A DNA stretch of 64,000 bases, from positions 40,690 to 104,689 of the forward strand of contig JBEKRX010000012.1 of the NCBI GenBank assembly GCA_049518415.1. Direction: 5' to 3'. This document shows, one piece after another, positions 44,783-52,601 of this stretch (position 1 is its first letter; every line of letters begins with the position of its first letter). The notes below the pieces were generated by a model that saw nothing but the letters and a program-made list of their open reading frames with translations, had not been told where the DNA came from and did not search any database. Source of the DNA: CAVQND01 sp049518415. GTDB lineage: Bacteria > Verrucomicrobiota > Verrucomicrobiia > Limisphaerales > UBA8199. The translations under genes and the position numbers were made by a program.

Positions 44783-44800
44783 CTGATAGAATTTGCTTTT
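44783..44800 (-). promoter_or_regulatory. Shared 5'-leader motif (copy 4)
   Basis: Minus-strand AAAAGCAAATTCTATCAG, 20 bases before the ATG at 44762. It is nearly identical to copy 1. Further upstream (44818-44837 on the plus strand) is a 19-base stretch, TTGACGCTGCGCGGGTGAG, matching TTGACGCTGCACGGGTGAT at 42017 except at the tenth and last bases. Confidence 0.4.
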
Positions 44801-44813
44801 CACGCGCCGCCAT

Positions 44814-45107
44814 TTACTTGACGCTGCGCGGGTGAGGGAGAATTGGTTTCTGGTCCCACTCATCATGGCGGGATGATGCCAGAGCGGCACGCGCCCGTCC
44901 ACGAGCAAATTCTGCCGGTTTTTTGAGCGGTCTTGGCGGCGGTGCCGGAACCGACGGCCAGGCCCGGAACCTGTGCAAAAACGAGTCTGGCTATTCCCGG
45001 CCGGGCCGTCCAGGGGACCCCTGCCGTAAACGTAAACGGGTCAGATCTCGATATTGCCTCTTCATTCCTATTCGCCCTTCCGCCGACGGGACGATACAGC
45101 AGATGAT
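44814..45107. other. Intergenic region with one arm of a 14-bp inverted repeat
   Basis: No gene is seen. AAACGTAAACGGGT at 45028-45041 is the exact inverse of ACCCGTTTACGTTT at 41856-41869, so the two copies flank the isomerase and unknown secreted genes. The motif resembles half-operators of LacI-type regulators, but no regulator gene is nearby. Confidence 0.35.
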
Positions 45108-48100
45108 TCACCTATCCCCCACAGGGAGGCCGTCAATGGCGCCGGCTTCTCCGCCACCGGCCGGACGCTTGCGGCCGGTGAAGTCGTAAAGGAACGGCCC
45201 GTTGAACTCCCACGCGTAAAGTTCCCCGATCGTCGTCTTCGAGTCGGCCAGCGTGCCGCGGGCGATGCGCATGAAGTCGATCACTCCGTTCAGGTAATGA
45301 CCGTTTGGCGCGCCGCCCACGTAGAGGTCGGCGTCATTGGCCAGGGAAGCGTCCGCCTCGAGACCAGGCCCACCGGCGTCTTGCTTTCCGTCGATGTAGA
45401 TGGTGAACGTTCCTGCCTTGCGGTCGGCCTCCGCGATAACGTGGTGCCACTGGCCGTCGTTGACGGCACTCCGGCTGGCCAGCCAGGAGGTGGCGCCGCC
45501 CGAAGTCGCCGCCAGGGTCACGCCTCCCGCTTGGTTGACTCCCAGAACGTAGCCGGCGCCGTCGATCTTCTGAATCAGTACCGCGTCCTTCTGTCCCTGC
45601 GCTGTCTTGAAATACGCCTCGATCAGGAAGTTCGAGGTGTAGATCTGCGGGTTCCTCAGGTCCGCGCCGCTGACGGTGCGCTGCTCGACGACCCTCTCGC
45701 CACTCAGGGTGACGGTGCGGGTCTGGCCCTCTGCGGCGCCGACGGGCACGCCAACGGTGGCCAAGAGCGTCTTGTCCTTCCAGTCCCCCGTGGTCGAGAG
45801 GTAAATCGTCAGAACGAAGGAGCCCAGGTCGGGCTTGTCCTGGGGGACGAGCGTGAACTTGTAGGGTCCGAGCCCCTTGACTTCCTTGGGCGGCCCGCCC
45901 CAGGTGTTCACCCCGCCGAACGCCTCGGTCTTCTTGCTCCAATTCAGGTCGCAATGGAGCTTCAGGCCGTCCTTCACGTCGTGCAGCCGGAGCTGGACCT
46001 CGCAACTCTGTCCGACCGTCATCGCCTTCGGGTAGGTGACGGTCACCCAGTCGGGCGGCTGGTAGCTGGCGCTGTAATCCACCGTGCGGTTGATGTCCTT
46101 GTTAGGGAGGACGGCGTACTGGTCGCGCCCGTTGAAGCGCAGGGCGCCGTCGGTCCAGGTCTCCAGCGGCCCGCGCTCGTAGTCGGCGGCGGCTACGTTG
46201 ACCGCCTTGAGGGGATACGTCGGGCGCGTGTAATAGCCGTCACGCTCGACGTAGTAAGGGGCCATGTTCCAGTGTTCGTCGATGAGATGGGTGGGGTCGC
46301 CGGGGGCGCGGTAGAAGTTCCACTCGGCCACCTCTCCGTAGAGCGACCAGGGCACGAACACCTTGACGCCGTGGTTCAGGGCCGGGGAGTCCGGCGCCGG
46401 GCGGAAGTCGTGGGCCGCCGCGTCCTGCAGCGGGGCCTTGTCCGTCAGAATGCCTGGCGCGGCGGCCAGGGCGTTGTTCTTCCCCAGGACGTCCTGGAAC
46501 TTGCCGAGATTGTCAAGCCAGCGGCCGGACGGCTCCAGCACACCGAACCCGTTCGAGAGGTCGTGGAAGACGTTCTGCGCGTACGCGTCGGACGCGATGT
46601 CATAGTGGCCGCGGCGGGGGCCGGCGTCGGCCGCATTCCCGGCGGCGGCGGTGCGAGCCGGGTCGGCGTGGCGGAACACCCACGAGCTGAGGCCGTCCCA
46701 GATGTTGCCCAGGAACTTGTCCCGGCCGGCCTGGGGCGCCTGCCGGCGCGAGCCGACGACGAAGTTATAGATGGTGTTGTTGAAGAACGTGTTCTGGTAG
46801 CTGATTATCTCCTGGATGGCCGCCGTGTTGCCCAGCGGGCTCAGGGGGTCCTTGGACTTGCCCCAAGCGATGTTGTTGAAGTGGTAGTTCTTGAACCCGC
46901 CGTCCAGGTAATAGGCATGGCCGAAGCGCGAGCTGCCCGGATCATTCGGACTGAGCATGTGTCCCCACTTCAGGTAGCCGCCGGGGTTGCCGGATATGTT
47001 GTCGTAAACGTAGCTCGGCCCGCCCTGCCAGGTCTCGATGCCGCCCCAATCGCAGGTGTTCAGCAGCGAGTCGGTCACCTTATTGTGATGCACGATCATG
47101 CGGGAGAACGGCCTGTCCGTGATGGCCCCGCTGGGCTTGCCGCCGAAGACGAAGATGCCGGCGCCCCAGCAGCGGTCCAGGATGTTACCGGCCACCTCGA
47201 GCGTCTGGGCGTAGTCAACCTCCAGCGCGTGGCCCTGATCGAAGCGGTTTGGCCGGAGGCCAGTCTCGTAGAAGCTGTTCCGCAGGACCTTCACGTCGTA
47301 GAGCCGGCCCATCGGCGGAGCCACATCGCCGTAGGTCGTGCTGTCCGCGATCAGCACGGCCCCGTTGTCGGTGTAGCGGATAACGTTGTCGCTGACCACA
47401 ACGTCACCGATGGCGTCCTGCCGGCCAACGGCCTTGAGGCGAATCGCCTGGTGGACGTGCTCGAAGACGCACTCGGTGATCTGGATGTCCGTGCCGCTGC
47501 CCAGCAGCCGCACGCAGCCGGGGTCCACGTCGATGCTCTCATGGGAGGCCCAATAAGGCGCGACGGTAAGGTTGTAAACGTTCGGGAACCGAAACGTGAG
47601 ACCGCTGATGTGGACGTGGCTCATGCCCGAGCTTTCGATCATGTGAATGCGGCGGGCCACTTCCACGTCGGCCGTGTTGGGGTCCTGGTCCTCGGGCAGG
47701 CGGAGGTAGAGCCGGCCGCCGTCGCCCTTCTTGCCAAACCAGAACTCGCCGGGGCTGTCCAGGTACTGCGGCTTGTCCTCAAGGAAGTATCGGCAGTAGC
47801 GAATGAACTTGTAACTGCCCGGTGTATCCCCCCACTGGCCGGTGAACCCGAGCGCGTGCTTCTGGGTGTTGACGACCTCAACGGGAGTGGGATAAGGCGT
47901 GCCCATCACCCAGCCGTACTCGGTCCAGAGAGTGGCGCCCTCGTAGTAGCTGGCCGGCTGCTTCAGGTGCTCCGTGTCGATGCCCAGGTTCAGTTTGCGG
48001 CCGCTGGCCGTCGTGACGTAGTTGTCGAACGGCTTGTCGGGGTTGTTCCACTCCCACCACTCGCTCTTCACGTCGTCCGGATCGGAGACCTTCCAGTTCG

Positions 48101-48698
48101 GCGTGCGGGCCAGGGCGATGCGCGTCACGGCGCCTTTCTTGCGGACCATCCAGACGTTGCGCGGCATCCAGTTGAGGTCCGCGTACCAGACCTTCTCCGG
48201 CTCCGGGATGAGGTTGTTGTCGGCGCCCTTCTTCCAGCCCGTCACCGCCTCCGAACCGCAGATGACAGCCGGCCCTTGGCCCCAGGACGGGTCCCGGGTC
48301 AGGATGATCGGGGCCGCCTCGGTGCCCGACTCGTTCGCGTTCAGCTCGCCGCGGTAGTCTACGCCCTGCTTAAAGACGTAGGTCTGCATGCCCATGCAGG
48401 CCTTCGCCTTGCCGGCGGCGTTGGGATCCCAGGGATGGTGCTTCCAGGGCGTCTGCTTCGAGAGGCCGTCATTGGCGTCGTTGCCGGACTCGAAGTCGAT
48501 GTAGCGGACCGACTCGCCTGCCTTGAACTCGAAGGCTTTCGGCGCCCACTCCAGATCGCCGGTTGGCAACACCTTCGCCTGCGGCTCCTGCCAGGACCAC
48601 TTGGCCACGTTCTGAGCATTCACCACACCGTGCGCTGCGACCAACAGGGCCAGGGTCGCAATGCAACGATCCAGCTTATTAAGTGGGCTCACATTCAT
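45108..48698 (-). CDS. Large secreted beta-helix protein with C-terminal LamG domain
   Basis: The start is set at 48698 (MNVSPLNKLDRCIATLALLV), giving a signal peptide ending VVNAQ; the frame is open another 49 codons upstream across a tRNA fragment. The 1196-residue protein opens RYIDFESGNDANDGLSKQTP, a DUF1565-like start. Rungs include HVHISGLTFRFPNVYNLTVA, IQITECVFEHVHQAIRLKAV, VVSDNVIRYTDNGAVLIAD and MIVHHNKVTDSLLNTCDWGG. Residues about 860-1010 hold an Ig/FN-like module and about 1016-1166 a LamG domain (FLIEAYFKTAQGQKDAVLIQ, QWHHVIAEADRKAGTFTIYI, GVIDFMRIARG). It is a probable polysaccharide lyase or hydrolase with an attached binding module. Monocistronic. Confidence 0.8.
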   Translation of the reverse strand: MNVSPLNKLDRCIATLALLVAAHGVVNAQNVAKWSWQEPQAKVLPTGDLEWAPKAFEFKAGESVRYIDFESGNDANDGLSKQTPWKHHPWDPNAAGKAKACMGMQTYVFKQGVDYRGELNANESGTEAAPIILTRDPSWGQGPAVICGSEAVTGWKKGADNNLIPEPEKVWYADLNWMPRNVWMVRKKGAVTRIALARTPNWKVSDPDDVKSEWWEWNNPDKPFDNYVTTASGRKLNLGIDTEHLKQPASYYEGATLWTEYGWVMGTPYPTPVEVVNTQKHALGFTGQWGDTPGSYKFIRYCRYFLEDKPQYLDSPGEFWFGKKGDGGRLYLRLPEDQDPNTADVEVARRIHMIESSGMSHVHISGLTFRFPNVYNLTVAPYWASHESIDVDPGCVRLLGSGTDIQITECVFEHVHQAIRLKAVGRQDAIGDVVVSDNVIRYTDNGAVLIADSTTYGDVAPPMGRLYDVKVLRNSFYETGLRPNRFDQGHALEVDYAQTLEVAGNILDRCWGAGIFVFGGKPSGAITDRPFSRMIVHHNKVTDSLLNTCDWGGIETWQGGPSYVYDNISGNPGGYLKWGHMLSPNDPGSSRFGHAYYLDGGFKNYHFNNIAWGKSKDPLSPLGNTAAIQEIISYQNTFFNNTIYNFVVGSRRQAPQAGRDKFLGNIWDGLSSWVFRHADPARTAAAGNAADAGPRRGHYDIASDAYAQNVFHDLSNGFGVLEPSGRWLDNLGKFQDVLGKNNALAAAPGILTDKAPLQDAAAHDFRPAPDSPALNHGVKVFVPWSLYGEVAEWNFYRAPGDPTHLIDEHWNMAPYYVERDGYYTRPTYPLKAVNVAAADYERGPLETWTDGALRFNGRDQYAVLPNKDINRTVDYSASYQPPDWVTVTYPKAMTVGQSCEVQLRLHDVKDGLKLHCDLNWSKKTEAFGGVNTWGGPPKEVKGLGPYKFTLVPQDKPDLGSFVLTIYLSTTGDWKDKTLLATVGVPVGAAEGQTRTVTLSGERVVEQRTVSGADLRNPQIYTSNFLIEAYFKTAQGQKDAVLIQKIDGAGYVLGVNQAGGVTLAATSGGATSWLASRSAVNDGQWHHVIAEADRKAGTFTIYIDGKQDAGGPGLEADASLANDADLYVGGAPNGHYLNGVIDFMRIARGTLADSKTTIGELYAWEFNGPFLYDFTGRKRPAGGGEAGAIDGLPVGDR

Positions 48699-48788
48699 TG
48701 TGGGGGCAGTCTGCCGAGCGCTAAAGGCGGGGTCGAGCCGCAATGTTTCAAATGTGAGGTTGCGATGGAGCCACTCATGGGTTAGAAA

Positions 48789-48804
48789 CCGACCCTCGCC
48801 TCCA
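48789..48804 (+). repeat. tRNA 3'-end repeat, likely attachment site (site B)
   Basis: CCGACCCTCGCCTCCA is identical to the end of the tRNA fragment at 16444-16459 and in the same orientation. The T-loop side (GGGTTAGAAA) is degraded here. It is followed 173 bases later by a tyrosine recombinase stub, the same spacing as at site A. Confidence 0.55.
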
Positions 48805-48977
48805 AACCTAAGCGGCTGTTCCACAATGGATTGCGTTCCTTCCACGGGCGAGTGCTAGCAAAAATGCCAGCAATTCGCAAGGCCGGCGCAATTCTACAAA
48901 ACGGTTCGTAACTCGCCCACTACTCTCTAACGGAGTCGAAATCAAACGTCGTAACCTCATCGCTGCGGACAACAGCT

Positions 48978-49190
48978 ATGCGAAACCGGTTCCGACTCTA
49001 CCGCCGCAAAAAAGGCGGACGGTACTATATCCATGACGATGTCACCGGCAAACAGGAAAGCCTGGGCACCACCGACCGCGCCGCCGCGGTCCGGTTGCTG
49101 CACTCCCGCAACGAGGCCGAGCAGCAGCCGGCCGAAAACCTGCAGATCGCCCGCGCGCATCTGGCGGCCAGCGATCCGCAACTCGGCATC
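48978..49190 (+). pseudogene. N-terminal fragment of a tyrosine recombinase
   Basis: The ATG at 48978 reads MRNRFRLYRRKKGGRYYIHD, then TGKQESLGTTDRAAAVRLLH and NEAEQQPAENLQIARAHLAA. This is the AP2-like arm-binding N-terminal domain of integrases (basic strands, then 'R-A-A-A-x-R-L-L'). Similarity ends after about 70 residues; the catalytic domain is replaced by IS-like sequence. Confidence 0.65.
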
Positions 49191-49229
49191 CGCACCTCCG
49201 GGGTGAGGAGTGCTGCATTAGTGCCGGTC

Positions 49230-49402
49230 GGTTTTTCTGGGCGATGTCTGGACCGCAAGCGTGATCGCCAGTGCTGGGAGCGGGAAGAAGAGCGGCGCAA
49301 GTGGGGCTGAAAGATGACATCGAGCATGACGGGGCCAACTTTGGCGCACGACGCTGAGAAATCAAGGTTTTCGAAGGACTACGGGGTTTTCGCTACCCAC
49401 AG
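49230..49402 (-). mobile_element. Terminal fragment of the IS family seen at 7.3 and 14.2 kb
   Basis: The bases from GACATCGAGCATGACGGGGC to GGTTTTCGCTACCCACA match the 14.17-14.26 kb copy closely. Only the transposase start codon region (MLDVIF... on the minus strand) remains. The fragment abuts the integrase stub. Confidence 0.55.
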
Positions 49403-49511
49403 GCGGATTTTGTCCCGCAGCCTTGCCAATTATCCAATGACCCTTTACTCTTGAGCAGCTCACGAAAGACAGACTCAGCAACGAATCCCGGAGCTGCCCA
49501 ATTTCGGGAGT

Positions 49512-49530
49512 TCTCCGGCAAAGCCGGAGA
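49512..49530. promoter_or_regulatory. Perfect hairpin upstream of the nitrilase gene
   Basis: TCTCCGGC-AAA-GCCGGAGA forms an 8-bp stem with a 3-base loop, 20 bases before the ATG at 49550. It may be a terminator for upstream transcription (without a U-tract), or a translational control element. Confidence 0.35.
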
Positions 49531-49549
49531 TTTGCTATTGGACTGACAA

Positions 49550-50677
49550 ATGAATAGAAGAAGATTCCTGGCAACGATAAGCAGTTTCGCGGCTGTTGAC
49601 GCTCTTCCGGTGCTGGCCGCCAGCAGTGCCGGAAGCGTCAGAACCACCTCCAATACTCCACCGCGAAAGGTCATCGTGGGCACAGCCATGCAATCGTTTT
49701 GGGGGCAGTATCCTGGCCTGCGCAGTCGGCTTGATCAACTGGCGGGAATCGTGGACCAAATGGCCGCGCAGGCCAAAAAGAATTATGGACGCGGCCTCGA
49801 TCTCGCAATCCTGCCCGAAGTGGCGATCACTGGCGAAGCCGGTGACGATGCCGTGGCCCATTCGGTCTCGTTCGAGGGAGAGGTCAAGGACGCGTTCACT
49901 CGGAAGGCCCGCGAGCACAGTTGCTACATTGTAGTTCCCACCTACCTGTTGGATTCGAAAGCAAAGAAATTGTGCTCGAATGCGGCGCTCCTGGTCGGGC
50001 GCAAAGGTGAAGTGCTGGGAATCTACCGTAAAGTTCATTTGGTCGTTTCGCTCGAGCGCGGAACCATGGAGGGCGGCGCCACTCCCGGCGACGCACTGCC
50101 CGTGTTCGAGTGCGATTTCGGCAAACTGGGAATACAAATCTGTTATGATATGGAATTCGGGGACGGCTGGGCGGAACTGGCACGCCGCGGAGCCGAACTG
50201 GTCGCTTGGCCCACGCAGTCGCCGCAGACGTCTCAACCTGGGTCCCGGGCAAGGGAGCAGCGCTGCTACATTGTCTCCAGCACCTGGCGGCATAACGCCT
50301 CGATCTTCGAGCCCACGGGCAAGATTGTGGCCCAGATCAAGCCGCCGCAAAGCATCCTGGTACATGAACTCGACCTCAGTTACGCTCTGCTTCCGTGGAG
50401 CTCGAAGCTGCGGAACGGAGAAGCCCTCCGGCAAGCCTACGGCGACAAAGTCGGCTTCCACTATTACGAGGATGAGGATTGCGGCATCTTCTGGTCCAAC
50501 GACCCCAAGATGACGATCGGCGAAATGGAATGGCGCGCGTCCGGCAGTTCTACCGGGCAGCGGGGGTGCGGAGATAGCGGGGCGTTTGGCTCTGGCTCTG
50601 GCTTGGGGCAAGCCCGGATAGCGCCGACGAGGGTTCCGAGCCGGTGCAGCCGTGGCCGTTGTTGTTCGGCCCGTTGA
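49550..50677 (+). CDS. Carbon-nitrogen hydrolase (nitrilase fold) with Tat leader
   Basis: A 375-residue protein beginning MNRRRFLATISSFAAVDALP, a twin-arginine-like leader. The nitrilase triad is visible: E90 (LAILPEVAITGE), K161 (GIYRKVHLV) and C198 (GIQICYDMEF). The fold covers about residues 40-325. After about residue 330 the sequence turns into a low-complexity Gly/Ser/Arg tail (GQRGCGDSGAFGSGSG...), which looks like read-through after a frameshift or a lost native stop. Family members cleave amides or nitriles; here export suggests an extracytoplasmic amide substrate. The next gene in the same direction is a pseudogene. Confidence 0.8.
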   Translation: MNRRRFLATISSFAAVDALPVLAASSAGSVRTTSNTPPRKVIVGTAMQSFWGQYPGLRSRLDQLAGIVDQMAAQAKKNYGRGLDLAILPEVAITGEAGDDAVAHSVSFEGEVKDAFTRKAREHSCYIVVPTYLLDSKAKKLCSNAALLVGRKGEVLGIYRKVHLVVSLERGTMEGGATPGDALPVFECDFGKLGIQICYDMEFGDGWAELARRGAELVAWPTQSPQTSQPGSRAREQRCYIVSSTWRHNASIFEPTGKIVAQIKPPQSILVHELDLSYALLPWSSKLRNGEALRQAYGDKVGFHYYEDEDCGIFWSNDPKMTIGEMEWRASGSSTGQRGCGDSGAFGSGSGLGQARIAPTRVPSRCSRGRCCSAR

Positions 50678-50783
50678 GAGGCGTGAGGTGTTCCTTCACG
50701 CCAATGCGTTACCTGATCCATAAACGGCGGCAGGGCGCCGGGGCGCTCTCGGGGTTTTACCGCACCGTGAGACAGGAGGCCGC

Positions 50784-51041
50784 AGCCGCCGGCAAGCCGA
50801 CATCCGCGCTTTCGAGAAGTTGATGCAGCGCCTCAAGGAGAAGGACTCCCGGAACTACACGGTTATCATGGTTCAACCGGAGCATGAAACCGGCGGCCAG
50901 GAGTTTGATAATGACCGCGATCATTCGCCGGCGGCTGACCGTGCCTGGAACGCTCAGGTCCCGGAGAACCTGATGCAGCACCTGATCGCCAATGACGGGC
51001 ATCTCGTCAAATGGCTGCCCGTGAGCCTGCTGCGCAGTTGA
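50784..51041 (+). pseudogene. Remnant of a GH35/GH42-like beta-galactosidase (DUF5597 type)
   Basis: The frame reads ADIRAFEKLMQRLKEKDSRN, then YTVIMVQPEHETGG, and later DHSPAADRAWNAQVPENLMQ. In intact relatives the pattern is A-F-x-x-L-M-R-H-L-x-E-x-D ... TVIMVQVENEVG, where the N-E holds the acid/base; here this is P-E-H-E. The following 'PAAxxAWxxxVPxxLMxxL' also matches the family. There is no start or catalytic barrel, so it is a decayed piece. Confidence 0.45.
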
Positions 51042-51115
51042 TCTGGACATTTGGAAAATTGCCGGTAACCATTTGGCTCGTCGTGCCATCAACTGCCTAA
51101 AGGCAAATGAACATT

Positions 51116-51180
51116 ATGCAAACTTCCCGGCGAAACTTCCTCAAGACCTCTGCAATATCGCGCCCCGTGGAAGCAGCCGG
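51116..51180 (+). pseudogene. Orphan Tat-leader remnant
   Basis: The ATG at 51116 reads MQTSRRNFLKTSAIS, a textbook twin-arginine leader, and then loses similarity and overlaps the next gene's start region. It is probably the relic of a duplicated or deleted Gfo/Idh/MocA-type gene; the intact gene at 51198 has the near-identical leader SRRDFVKTSAIG. Confidence 0.4.
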
Positions 51181-51197
51181 AAGTGAGAGTGTAATCT

Positions 51198-52601
51198 ATG
51201 AAAGCAAAACCAAACCTTACTGCCATGTCACGCCGTGACTTTGTCAAGACGAGCGCTATTGGGCTGACCGCCCTTTCTGCCGGCCGCGTGACGGGCGCCA
51301 ATGAGCGCATCAACGTCGGACTGATTGGCTTCGGCCTGGTCGGCCGGTTCCACATGGCCGCGCTGAAGGAACAACCGGATGTGCAGGTCAGTGCCGTGTG
51401 CGATGCGCACCGGGGCAGGGTGGATGCGGCCGCCGTCATGGCGGGCGGCAATGTGGCCAAGTACGCTGACTTCCGAAAGCTGTTGGCCGACAAGAACGTG
51501 GATGCGGTCTATGTCGCCACTCCGGACCACTGGCACGCTCTGATGACCATGATGGCCTGCGACGCCGGCAAGGATGTCTATGTGGAGAAGCCCACCACCT
51601 TATTCGTGAAGGAAGGCGGGTGGATGCTGGAGGTGGCGCGCCGCACCAAACGGGTGATCCAGGTCGGCACCCAGAACCGCTCGGGCCCGCCTTTCCAGCG
51701 CGCGCGCGAACTCATCCGCCAGGGCAAACTCGGCCAGATCGTGTCCGCGTCCAACAACAACTCCCGCAACATCAGGCCGGGCTTCGGTAATCCCCCCGAC
51801 CAGGCGCCGCCGCCGGATCTCGATTACGACGCGTTCCTGGGACCCGCCCCAAAGCGGCCTTACAACCCCAACCGCTCCATTTACCACTTCCGCTGGTTCT
51901 GGGACTACTCGGGGGGACAAGGAACCAATCTCGGCCAGCACTCGCTGGACCTGGTGCATTGGATCCTCGGTGTGAAGGCTCCGAAATCGGTTTACAGCAC
52001 CGGAGGCCGCTGGTTCTTGAAGGACAACTGCGAAGTGCCTGATACCCAGGACGTCCTTATGGAATACCCGGGCTTTACCGTCACCTGCCAATACCGCGAG
52101 GCCACCGCCGGCAAGGGCGGATTGGGCATGGGCGGCCTGACCTTTTATGGCACCTTTGGCTGCCTGCCTATTTCCCGAGGCGGTTTCGAGTTGCACGCCG
52201 ACCCCAAGATCAACCCGAACAACGCCGTCGCCGGCATCCTGGGCGTCAAAGGCCACCCAGTCGGCGGACCCCAGCTTGAGCCTGAGGAAAAGGCCGAATT
52301 ATGGACTACGCCCGAAAAAGATGACAGCGGCAATGCCATCAAGGATTACTCACGCCATACGCGGAATTTCCTGGATTGCGTGAAGTCCCGTCAGCAGCCC
52401 TTCTCTGATTTGCAGAGCGGCCATGAAGTGGCCACGGCTTGCCACCTCTCCAATATTTCCCTTCGGCTTGGGGGCCGCAAGCTGGTCTGGGATGCCGAAA
52501 AGGAGGAAGTGGTGGGTGACCGCGCGGCCAATGCGATGCTGGTGCGGGCCTATCGGGCGCCGTGGGATGCCGAACTCCGCGCCCTGCGCATCAAAGCATG
52601 A
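51198..52601 (+). CDS. Gfo/Idh/MocA-family oxidoreductase with Tat leader
   Basis: A 467-residue protein. The leader contains SRRDFVKTSAIGLTALSAG. The Rossmann motif is GLIGFGLVGRFH; the family catalytic/cofactor segment is DVYVEKPTTLF (E-K-P), preceded by VATPDHWHAL. The C-terminal domain has GGQGTNLGQHSLDLVHWILG and closes with LSNISLRLGGRKLVWD, typical of the secreted Gfo/Idh/MocA group in Verrucomicrobiota and Planctomycetes. It would oxidise or reduce a sugar or inositol-like substrate with tightly bound NAD(P). It begins an operon: the next start overlaps its stop (ATGA). Confidence 0.88.
   Translation: MKAKPNLTAMSRRDFVKTSAIGLTALSAGRVTGANERINVGLIGFGLVGRFHMAALKEQPDVQVSAVCDAHRGRVDAAAVMAGGNVAKYADFRKLLADKNVDAVYVATPDHWHALMTMMACDAGKDVYVEKPTTLFVKEGGWMLEVARRTKRVIQVGTQNRSGPPFQRARELIRQGKLGQIVSASNNNSRNIRPGFGNPPDQAPPPDLDYDAFLGPAPKRPYNPNRSIYHFRWFWDYSGGQGTNLGQHSLDLVHWILGVKAPKSVYSTGGRWFLKDNCEVPDTQDVLMEYPGFTVTCQYREATAGKGGLGMGGLTFYGTFGCLPISRGGFELHADPKINPNNAVAGILGVKGHPVGGPQLEPEEKAELWTTPEKDDSGNAIKDYSRHTRNFLDCVKSRQQPFSDLQSGHEVATACHLSNISLRLGGRKLVWDAEKEEVVGDRAANAMLVRAYRAPWDAELRALRIKA

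Noticed and set aside
45054..48785. Very long plus-strand open frame (over 1200 codons) opposite the beta-helix/LamG gene
   Set aside because: It is antisense to a protein with signal peptide and clear domains; its translation is Val/Arg/Gly-rich with no domain pattern, as expected for a shadow frame in high-GC DNA.
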